Positions 1 through 5,344 of a stretch of DNA of 8,148 bases are shown here, one piece after another. The stretch lies in assembly GCA_011620505.1 (NCBI GenBank), contig WOZA01000166.1:1-8148 (forward strand), read 5' to 3'. Position numbers and translations under genes: made by a program. Under the pieces are notes generated by a model. That model had not been told where the DNA came from and ran no database searches. It worked only from the letters and a program-made list of their open reading frames with translations. Each line of letters begins with the position of its first letter. The first letter of the stretch is position 1. The stretch comes from Anaerolineaceae bacterium (GTDB lineage Bacteria; Chloroflexota; Anaerolineae; Anaerolineales; Anaerolineaceae).

Positions 1-170
1 TTTTTCAGGCGGCGATTCAACTCGCGCCGGCTGAGCAAAACACGGCGTTTACACGTCAGGCAGACCAACCCAATATCCGCCCCGAGCCGCACCACCTCCC
101 ACTCAAACCCGCCGCAGGGGTGCTCCTTGCGCAGTGTCACCTTGTCTCCCAGTTGAATATCAGGTAGCAT
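1..170 (-). CDS. DUF951 family protein (partial, C-terminus beyond window)
   Basis: The reverse strand from the ATG at 170-168 encodes at least 56 residues and runs off the left edge without a stop. It begins MLPDIQLGDKVTLRKEHPCG, followed by a GFEWEVVRLGADIG segment and a VCLTCKRRVLLSRREL segment. This is the characteristic pattern of DUF951, a family of about 60-70 residues in Firmicutes and Chloroflexi, so only a few C-terminal residues should be missing. Cys19, Cys37 and Cys40 suggest a small metal-binding or nucleic-acid-associated fold, but the function is unknown. A TATAAT box lies six bases before the ATG, so the mRNA is probably leaderless. The gene is transcribed away from the M50 protease gene. 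Family assignment is by remembered motif, not by search. Confidence 0.85.
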   Translation of the reverse strand, partial: MLPDIQLGDKVTLRKEHPCGGFEWEVVRLGADIGLVCLTCKRRVLLSRRELNRRLK

Positions 171-176
171 AGCGGG

Positions 177-185
177 ATTATAACA
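177..185 (-). promoter_or_regulatory. Extended -10 promoter for DUF951 gene (leaderless)
   Basis: Read on the minus strand this is TGTTATAAT, a perfect -10 hexamer preceded by the TGN extended -10 element. Only six bases (CCCGCT) separate it from the ATG at 170-168, so transcription should begin at or next to the A of the start codon. No good -35 hexamer is visible, consistent with an extended -10 promoter. Confidence 0.6.
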
Positions 186-191
186 CCGGCA

Positions 192-200
192 TGATATAAT
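192..200 (+). promoter_or_regulatory. Extended -10 promoter for M50 protease / GIY-YIG-galactokinase operon
   Basis: TGATATAAT is a perfect TATAAT with an upstream TGN extension. Expected transcription start is near 207, giving a leader of about 40 bases before the ATG at 246. A -35 at normal spacing would fall inside the left arm of the inverted repeat (about 172-177, GCGGGA), which does not resemble TTGACA. Confidence 0.55.
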
Positions 201-245
201 CCCGCCATCGCTGAAGGGTTCCCCATTTGGGATTTTGGAGCAACT

Positions 246-887
246 ATGAGTTTTGACCCACCCACCATCATTGCCAGAGTGCTTACCCTGGTAATCGCAT
301 TTACCTTGCACGAATACGCGCATGCCTGGACGGCAACCCGCTTTGGCGATTACTCCGCTCAGGACGCAGGACGCCTGACGCTCAACCCGCTCAGCCACCT
401 GGACCCCATCGGAACGTTGATGCTGATCATCGCTGGTTTTGGCTGGGCAAAGCCTGTGCCGATCAACCCCGCAGCGATCCGCCGCAACAACCCTGCGGGC
501 GTCCTGTGGGTATCTTTGGCGGGTCCTTTGACCAATTTGTTGCTGGCGCTCGCGGCTGCGATCCCTCTCCGCTTCAGTTTGGTGAATATCAACCAACCAT
601 CAGGTACCATTTTTCCTTCCATTGGATACTTCCTGCTGACCTTTGTGATGATCAACATCACGCTGTTCATTTTTAACTTGCTGCCCATAGCCCCATTGGA
701 TGGCGAGAAGGTTTTCTCATTCTTTTTACCCCGATCCTGGCAACCCGCGCTGGATGGCATACGGCGCTACAGCCCCATGATCCTGCTTCTGCTCGTGATC
801 GTTGGACCGAGCCTGGGTTTTGACTTGATCGGAAGGCTTGTTTACGAACCCGTTATGGCAATCGCCCGCTTTCTGATCAACCGGTAG
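246..887 (+). CDS. Site-2-type intramembrane zinc metalloprotease, M50 family
   Basis: This 213-residue, strongly hydrophobic protein resembles the compact M50 proteases of the YwhC/Rv2869-like branch, without a PDZ domain. The zinc motif HEYAH is at residues 22-26 in the first membrane helix. The family motif ending in the third metal ligand is NLLPIAPLDG, with Asp152. Other family signatures are GRLTLNPLSHLDPIGT (about 42-57), GWAKPVPINP (66-75) and SLAGPLTNL (90-98). Further hydrophobic helices lie at about 86-106, 126-147 and 177-195. Such enzymes cut membrane-spanning substrates within the bilayer; the substrate here cannot be inferred. GGAG at 237-240 is five bases before the ATG, supporting this start. 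The gene is probably co-transcribed with the next one, 8 bp downstream. All catalytic residues appear present. Confidence 0.92.
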   Translation: MSFDPPTIIARVLTLVIAFTLHEYAHAWTATRFGDYSAQDAGRLTLNPLSHLDPIGTLMLIIAGFGWAKPVPINPAAIRRNNPAGVLWVSLAGPLTNLLLALAAAIPLRFSLVNINQPSGTIFPSIGYFLLTFVMINITLFIFNLLPIAPLDGEKVFSFFLPRSWQPALDGIRRYSPMILLLLVIVGPSLGFDLIGRLVYEPVMAIARFLINR

Positions 888-895
888 GCGGCCAA

Positions 896-2317
896 ATGCC
901 CTATTATTGCTACATGCTCGAGTGCGCTAATGGAAGGTACTATACGGGCTGGAGCACTGACCCCTTCAGGCGTTTGAAGCAGCATAATGCCGGGTTGGGG
1001 GCAAAGTACACGCGCATGAACGGCCCCTCCAGGCTGGTGTACGTGGAGGAAATGCCAGACCATAGCTCGGCGCTCAAACGCGAAATACGCATCAAACAAC
1101 TAAAACATCCCCAAAAGGAGGCTTTGGTGGCTGACCTTTCGCGTAATAAACTGCCCGAATTGCTGTCAAATCTGCAAAATAAGCTTTTGAATCCGAACAG
1201 TTTTATGATCCGTTCGCCGGCAAGAGTCAACCTGCTGGGCGAGCATGTGGATTACAACGACGGCGTGGTGCTGCCTGCAGCCATCGACCGCTATGTGACC
1301 CTGCGGGTGGATGTGCTGGATGAGCCTGTGGTGCGCTTGCAAGCTGCCAATCTGAACGCAGAGGCTGCCTTCTCACTGAAGGACCTGGCGGGTAAAAAGG
1401 ACCTCAACGGTCAACCGCTGCCGGGTTTTGCCCTATACCCTGCCGGGGTAGCCTGGGCGCTGCAGCAAGCCGGGCTGCCCGTGAAGGGGCTGGCGGTGCA
1501 ATATAGCTCGGACATCCCGATTGGCGCTGGCTTGAGCTCGTCAGCCGCGGTGGAGGTTGGCTTCGCCCTCGCCTGGCAGACTGCCGGGCAGTGGGACATT
1601 CCGAGAATGGAGTTGGCGAAGCTCTGCCGGAAAGCCGAGAACGAATACGTGGGGGTTAACTCCGGGCTGATGGACCAATTCGCGTGCGCTTTTGGCGTGG
1701 CTGGGCACGCCCTGGCACTGGACACGCGCAGTCTCGCATGGCAAACCCTGCCTTTGCCGAAGGATGTCGCGATTGTGATTGCCGATAGCGGCGTTCGGCG
1801 CAGCCTGGCTACCTCAACCTACAACAGCTTGCGCTCGGATTGCCAGGAAGCTGTTGAGCGATTGCGAGCCTGGAGCAGCAGCCTGACTTCTCTGCGGGAT
1901 GTGCCTCTGCAGTTTCTGCAGGCACACGTGCGTGAGATGCCCGAGCGTGTCGCACGGCGAGCTTTGCACGTTGTGGGGGAAATGCAACGCGTTGAGCAGG
2001 CGATTGGTTACCTGGTGGAAGGGGATAGCGCTGGGTTTGGTTCGCTGATGGCTGCCAGCCACGCCTCACTGCGCGATTTGTACGGAGTTAGCTGCCCTGA
2101 GCTGGACTTGCTGGTGGAACTGGCTGCCAGTCATCCGGCGTGTTATGGCGCGCGCCTGACAGGTGCGGGTTTTGGCGGCTGCACAGTCAACCTGGTTGCG
2201 CAGGACGGTCTGGATGACTTTGTAGACTGGTTAAAGGCTGCTGTTCTGAAAGAAAGCGGTCGCGATACACCGATTGAGGTCTGCCAGGCGGTGGATGGTG
2301 CGCATCTCGTTATTTGA
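896..2317 (+). CDS. galK: GIY-YIG (UPF0213-like) domain fused in frame to galactokinase
   Basis: One uninterrupted 473-codon frame carries two complete protein families. Residues 1-97 match the small GIY-YIG proteins of the UPF0213/YhbQ type: CYM and YTG form the GIY...YIG core (residues 5-18), followed by DPFRRLKQHN (22-31), Glu63 and IKQLKHPQKEALV (66-78). Free-standing members are about 80-100 residues. Residues 104-473 are a GHMP-family galactokinase, which phosphorylates galactose at C1 using ATP. They show the N-terminal signature around SPARVNLLGEHVDYNDG (107-123), the ATP loop IPIGAGLSSSAA (207-218), catalytic Asp260 in GLMDQ, and the C-terminal glycine motif RLTGAGFGGC (420-429). PAR replaces the common PGR in the first signature. 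Only about six residues link the domains, and the kinase lacks the usual 15-25 residue lead unless part of the first domain supplies it. The product may be a true fusion, or the kinase may start internally (GTG 1127 or ATG 1205). The gene follows the M50 stop by 8 bp, with a weak ribosome site (GGCGG). Confidence 0.88.
   Translation: MPYYCYMLECANGRYYTGWSTDPFRRLKQHNAGLGAKYTRMNGPSRLVYVEEMPDHSSALKREIRIKQLKHPQKEALVADLSRNKLPELLSNLQNKLLNPNSFMIRSPARVNLLGEHVDYNDGVVLPAAIDRYVTLRVDVLDEPVVRLQAANLNAEAAFSLKDLAGKKDLNGQPLPGFALYPAGVAWALQQAGLPVKGLAVQYSSDIPIGAGLSSSAAVEVGFALAWQTAGQWDIPRMELAKLCRKAENEYVGVNSGLMDQFACAFGVAGHALALDTRSLAWQTLPLPKDVAIVIADSGVRRSLATSTYNSLRSDCQEAVERLRAWSSSLTSLRDVPLQFLQAHVREMPERVARRALHVVGEMQRVEQAIGYLVEGDSAGFGSLMAASHASLRDLYGVSCPELDLLVELAASHPACYGARLTGAGFGGCTVNLVAQDGLDDFVDWLKAAVLKESGRDTPIEVCQAVDGAHLVI
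1113..1129 (+). promoter_or_regulatory. Possible internal ribosome site and GTG start for galactokinase
   Basis: AAAAGGAGG (1113-1121) is a near-ideal Shine-Dalgarno sequence five bases before an in-frame GTG (1127-1129, codon 78). Starting there would give a 396-residue galactokinase, close to the usual size, with a normal-length N-terminal lead before the SPARVNLLGEH motif. Against this, the bases simply encode Gln-Lys-Glu, residues that are also conserved in the GIY-YIG family, so the match may be chance. Confidence 0.35.
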
Positions 2318-2322
2318 TTGGA

Positions 2323-2919
2323 TTACTGGATACGACGCGAACTGATTACCAACAAGACAACCCCGAAAATCACCAAACCCAACACCCCTAATGCCAGAAA
2401 TTTGGCATCACTGCTCATGATGCGGTTGAAAACCCCCGGATCTTGCATGGGCGTGGGCTCTGGCGTAAGCTCAGCCAAAACCAGGGCGAGTGTCGGGGTG
2501 GGGGTCAGGGTCGGTTCGGGGGTCAGGATTTGCGCCGGCGCGTCTGGCGTACCAGTGGGCTGACCAAGGTTTATTTCTCCGCCCTCGCGGATGATCAGCA
2601 TGTCACCAGGCTGGATGATGGATTCTGCGGTCAGGTTGTTTTTTGTCAGCAGCTCGTTGAGCGAGATGCCATACATTTCAGCAATCGTGATCAGAAATTG
2701 CCCGTCGAGCACCGTGTGGCGAATGCCGCCATCCAACCCGGGCGTGGCGGTCTGGGAGTAAAGCTCCAGCGGCAGGGTGGGCACCGTGGTGGGCTGCTGC
2801 TGCACCTCGGGGGTTGCTTCCTGTGACGTGGTGCTGGCAAAGGTGGGGCTGAGAAAGCAAAAAAGCAGGCAGCAGGTAAGGATTGCCGGCAGGATATGTT
2901 TGAGCGTGTTTTTTTTCAT
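2323..2919 (-). CDS. Secreted LysM-domain protein with C-terminal membrane anchor
   Basis: This 198-residue protein has four parts. An N-terminal signal sequence (MKKNTLKHILPAILTCCLLF..., probable cleavage near residue 28 after FAS) is followed by a short Gln/Pro/Thr-rich stretch. One LysM domain (about 67-112) includes IRHTVLDGQFLITIAEMYGI and SIIQPGDMLII, the latter being the usual LysM ending. A Thr-Pro-Glu linker (about 118-165) leads to a C-terminal hydrophobic helix (about 174-192), then SSRRIQ. LysM binds N-acetylglucosamine-containing glycans such as peptidoglycan. The layout predicts an extracytoplasmic LysM on a flexible stalk, held by the C-terminal helix with a short positive tail inside. 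No enzymatic domain is seen. The gene converges on galactokinase with only 5 bp between stop codons, and diverges from the VanW gene. No clear Shine-Dalgarno precedes the ATG. Confidence 0.85.
   Translation of the reverse strand: MKKNTLKHILPAILTCCLLFCFLSPTFASTTSQEATPEVQQQPTTVPTLPLELYSQTATPGLDGGIRHTVLDGQFLITIAEMYGISLNELLTKNNLTAESIIQPGDMLIIREGGEINLGQPTGTPDAPAQILTPEPTLTPTPTLALVLAELTPEPTPMQDPGVFNRIMSSDAKFLALGVLGLVIFGVVLLVISSRRIQ
2495..2522 (+). other. Potential G-quadruplex motif on the plus strand
   Basis: Four G-runs of lengths 4, 5, 3 and 5 are separated by loops of 1, 3 and 7 bases, which satisfies the canonical four-run G-quadruplex rule (runs of at least 3, loops of 1-7). It lies in the Thr-Pro linker coding region of the LysM gene, on that gene's template strand, and arises from ACC/CCC-rich codons on the other strand. 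Folding in the cell is not shown. Confidence 0.5.
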
Positions 2920-2954
2920 GAATGATCTTGCGACGTCTTCAGACTTCTGGCTTC

Positions 2955-2960
2955 ATTATA
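2955..2960 (-). promoter_or_regulatory. -10 box for LysM gene
   Basis: A perfect TATAAT on the minus strand lies 35 bases before the ATG at 2919-2917, predicting a leader of about 30 bases. No convincing -35 hexamer is seen at 16-18 bases upstream, and no TGN extension, so this rests on the hexamer and its position alone. Confidence 0.4.
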
Positions 2961-3074
2961 TTCCAGCTTTAAAATATCGTTGAGCGGCTGAGACATGTGC
3001 TTATGATGGGCGCTTGCTTGGAAAATAGTAAAGGGGAACCAAATCCTGATTTCAGCGTCTTTAAACAGGAATAA

Positions 3075-3106
3075 AACCTGCAGCTGAAAGCTTGCAGCCC
3101 CAGGTT
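3075..3106. repeat. Inverted repeats abutting the VanW promoter -35
   Basis: AACCTG (3075-3080) and CAGGTT (3101-3106) are perfect inverted arms. Inside and partly overlapping them, CTGCAGCT (3078-3085) can pair with AGCTTGCAG (3089-3097) around a GAA loop, with one bulged base. The right outer arm runs into the -35 hexamer, so this could be an operator. It lacks a T-run and is unlikely to be a terminator. Confidence 0.3.
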
Positions 3107-3134
3107 GCTAAACTTAAGCTGCCTAAACTATAAT
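3105..3134 (+). promoter_or_regulatory. Promoter of VanW gene (near-leaderless)
   Basis: The -35 is TTGCTA (3105-3110, four of six matches to TTGACA), the spacer is 18 bases, and the -10 is a perfect TATAAT (3129-3134). Transcription should start near 3141, only a few bases before the ATG at 3144. The promoter rules out the longer reading from the TTG at 3105, because that codon would lie inside the -35 element. Confidence 0.65.
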
Positions 3135-3143
3135 CGGAACATT

Positions 3144-5012
3144 ATGATAGAAGACACCACTCAAATTCAGGTCGCACCCGTGCCTACCACACCCGCCAAG
3201 CGGACCTACATGAAAAGACAATTCGGGTTTGTTTTTATTTTCGGCTTTCTGCTGGCATTGGCAGCACTGTTTGTGACCGTCATCAGCTTTGAAGCCAAAC
3301 ATGAAAACGCCATCTTTCCGGGCGTGTCTGTAAACGGCATTGACCTTTCCGGTCTCACCGTTGGTCAGGCTGTGGTCAAACTTAATGGAAGCCTGACTTA
3401 CCCCAAACAAGGGCAAATCATCTTCACCGATGGAGACTCCAGTTGGGCTTTCAACCCCGGTCAATTGGGCTACACCCTTGAACCGATCAGCGCTGTGGAG
3501 CAGGCTTACCAGGTGGGGCGGGGGCAGGGCTTGTTGGCAGACCTGAGCGGTCAGTTCCTTGCCATGCGGTCGGGCGTAAATATTGACCCGAGCGTGGTCT
3601 ATGACCAGCGCGAAGCGTACGCAATATTGCAGGAGGTCGCCAGGCAGATAGACAAGCCAATGATCGAAGCTGCCATCTCCCTGGAGGGCACGGAAGTGAA
3701 GGTCAACGCGGGCCAGGTTGGACGCAGGGTCGACATCCCTGCGACGCTGAAAAAGTTGGAGCCCTTTTTTCTAACGCAAACCAGCGGCACAATTCCACTG
3801 GTTATTGAAGAAACCACTCCCGTCATCATGGACGTTCAGGCTACTGCTGACCTGGCGAAGAGCATCCTCAGCCAGGATTTCACAATCCAACCAGCTGACC
3901 CAGCCTTTGGCGCTGGACCCTGGGTGATCAAGGCCGAGGACCTGGCGAGTCTGTTGCAGCTTGAACGCAACACCGAAGCCGGTACTGCCGGGTATCACCT
4001 CAGCCTCAATCGCCAGTCTCTCCTTAATTACCTTGGCAGCATTGCACCCTCTTTACGGGTGGAGCCTGTGAATGCGCGCATGATCTTTAACGATGAACGC
4101 AGGGAAATCGAGGTCATCCAGAATGCCGTTATCGGCAAAGGTCTCGATCTTGAACGCAGTGTAGACCAGATCATCGAGCAGCTCCAAGCGGGGCAGCATG
4201 AGGCTACGCTCATCATGCAGGATATAGAGCCGGCAGTTAAGGATGACACAACGGCTGCCAGCCTGGGCATTACCGAACTTATTTACGAAGGACACTCTTA
4301 CTATTATGGTTCATCTGCGGATCGCATCCAGAATATTCGAACTTCTGCTGCCAGCTTTCACGGCGTGTTCGTCGCGCCTGGCGAGGTTTTCTCCATGGCG
4401 AAATATCTGACTGACATCAGCCTTGAAAATGGTTATGCTGAAGCCGTTATTATCGTTGGTGATCAGTCTGTGCAGGGGATTGGTGGAGGCATTTGCCAGG
4501 TGAGCACCACGCTCTTCCGGACCGCGTTCTTTGCCGGGTTCCCGATCGTGGAGAGGCATCCGCATGCGTATCGCGTCAGCTATTATGAGCTAAATGCCAA
4601 CGGCTGGGTGGATACCAACCTGGCAGGTCTGGACGCCACCGTTTACGTCCCTATCGTAGATTTCAAATTCCGCAATGATTCGCCCTATTGGATTCTGATG
4701 GAGACCTACGCCACTGATGACTCACTGACCTGGAAGTTCTATTCCACCAGCGATGGACGCAGCGTGGAGTGGTCCACCACTGGCGTCACCAACGTTACGC
4801 CTCCCCCCGAACCTGTCTATCGCGAGGATCCCACCCTGCCAACGGGCGAGATCAAGCAGGTGGACTGGGCGGTCAATGGCGCGACTGTTTCGGTGCATCG
4901 GATCGTCTATAAGGACGGGTCGGTTTACTTCACGGATGACATTCATACCACTTACGTGCCCTGGCCTGATGGATATAATTATGGTCCGGGAACAGATATT
5001 GGCGACCACTAA
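3144..5012 (+). CDS. VanW-family membrane-anchored envelope protein
   Basis: This 622-residue protein has the YoaR/VanW layout. A short cytoplasmic tail is followed by a transmembrane helix at about 27-49, then an extracytoplasmic region. That region opens with FPGVSVNGIDLSGLTVGQAV, the standard start of PG_binding_4 domains in this family. Two such domains can be traced at roughly 57-210 and 226-370. The VanW domain spans about 394-522 and contains RIQNIRTSA, the signature GGGICQVSTTLF (447-458, Cys451), ERHPHAYRVSYY and AGLDATVYVP. The C-terminal 60 residues (VSVHRIVYKDGSVYFTDD, then TTYVPW) resemble a G5-like module. VanW sits in some vancomycin-resistance clusters but its biochemical activity is unsettled; a wall-related role is the safest statement. 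The ATG at 3144 was chosen because a near-leaderless promoter sits directly upstream. Trm112-like and LCP genes follow in the same direction. Nothing suggests resistance here. Confidence 0.9.
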   Translation: MIEDTTQIQVAPVPTTPAKRTYMKRQFGFVFIFGFLLALAALFVTVISFEAKHENAIFPGVSVNGIDLSGLTVGQAVVKLNGSLTYPKQGQIIFTDGDSSWAFNPGQLGYTLEPISAVEQAYQVGRGQGLLADLSGQFLAMRSGVNIDPSVVYDQREAYAILQEVARQIDKPMIEAAISLEGTEVKVNAGQVGRRVDIPATLKKLEPFFLTQTSGTIPLVIEETTPVIMDVQATADLAKSILSQDFTIQPADPAFGAGPWVIKAEDLASLLQLERNTEAGTAGYHLSLNRQSLLNYLGSIAPSLRVEPVNARMIFNDERREIEVIQNAVIGKGLDLERSVDQIIEQLQAGQHEATLIMQDIEPAVKDDTTAASLGITELIYEGHSYYYGSSADRIQNIRTSAASFHGVFVAPGEVFSMAKYLTDISLENGYAEAVIIVGDQSVQGIGGGICQVSTTLFRTAFFAGFPIVERHPHAYRVSYYELNANGWVDTNLAGLDATVYVPIVDFKFRNDSPYWILMETYATDDSLTWKFYSTSDGRSVEWSTTGVTNVTPPPEPVYREDPTLPTGEIKQVDWAVNGATVSVHRIVYKDGSVYFTDDIHTTYVPWPDGYNYGPGTDIGDH

Positions 5013-5085
5013 CGTCGGAGCAAGCCATATCCGCCCTATGGTAAAATTTATTCGCCCTCGGAATAATGGTCTGAAGGCATATGAT

Positions 5086-5090
5086 GGAGG
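5086..5090 (+). promoter_or_regulatory. Ribosome binding site selecting GTG start of Trm112-like gene
   Basis: GGAGG lies five bases before the GTG at 5096. The in-frame ATG codons at 5081 and 5084 lie before or overlap this site and have no comparable upstream sequence. The protein read from GTG begins MISKELFDKLACPVC, the usual start in this family. Confidence 0.65.
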
Positions 5091-5095
5091 CTGAT

Positions 5096-5317
5096 GTGAT
5101 CAGTAAAGAGTTGTTTGACAAACTGGCTTGTCCCGTTTGCGTAAAAGAGAATGCCGGCACTCTGGAAATGTATGGCGATTATTGGCTGATATGCCAGAAT
5201 TGTGGCCGGAAATATCCCATTTGGGATGGTATTTTAATCATGCGGATTGATGAGGGCGATAAGTGGCGTGCTACCGAAAAGGAAGCCTTGCCTGTGCCCC
5301 CTCCCATGCCGGGATAA
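5096..5317 (+). CDS. Trm112-like zinc-ribbon protein (UPF0434/YcaR type)
   Basis: This 73-residue protein starts MISKELFDKLACPVC and has two CxxC knuckles, Cys12/Cys15 and Cys33/Cys36, followed by GRKYPIWDGILIM. That is the Trm112/UPF0434 pattern. In eukaryotes and archaea Trm112 activates methyltransferases. Bacterial members are usually small uncharacterised partners, often encoded near lipid A or sugar-nucleotide genes. The acidic, proline-ended tail (ALPVPPPMPG) is probably disordered. The start is GTG with a good ribosome site; an ATG at 5081 would add five residues. The gene lies 83 bp after the VanW stop and 27 bp before the LCP gene, suggesting co-transcription with the latter. Family assignment is firm, molecular role is not. 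Confidence 0.85.
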   Translation: MISKELFDKLACPVCVKENAGTLEMYGDYWLICQNCGRKYPIWDGILIMRIDEGDKWRATEKEALPVPPPMPG

Positions 5318-5344
5318 GCGAAAGCGTGCCTATTAAAAGGACTT

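Larger units (their letters stand above)
172..205. repeat. Perfect 11-bp inverted repeat in divergent promoter region
   Basis: The left arm (172-182, GCGGGATTATA) and right arm (195-205, TATAATCCCGC) are exact reverse complements separated by 12 bases. Each arm contains a -10 hexamer, one per strand, so the repeat is the core of the divergent promoter between DUF951 and the M50 protease gene. The symmetry may be only two similar promoters facing each other, or may also be an operator for a dimeric regulator. The sequence alone does not decide between these. Confidence 0.85.

Noticed and set aside
2443..2826. Long open frame on the plus strand across the LysM gene
   Set aside because: Its translation is low-complexity with no recognisable domain, and it lies opposite a gene with clear signal peptide, LysM and anchor. 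It is a shadow frame.
2863..2889. Lipoprotein cleavage box in the LysM protein signal (ILTCC / LLFC)
   Set aside because: The residues before the cysteines do not fit the usual L-[AS]-[GA]-C pattern, and a normal signal-peptidase site near FAS is a better fit.
3144..5012. Vancomycin resistance determinant
   Set aside because: VanW-domain proteins are widespread outside resistance clusters, and no vanA/vanH/vanX-type genes are in the window.
5025..5041. Small hairpin CCATA/TATGG after the VanW gene as a terminator
   Set aside because: Only five A/T-rich base pairs with a seven-base loop and no T-run; too weak to call.
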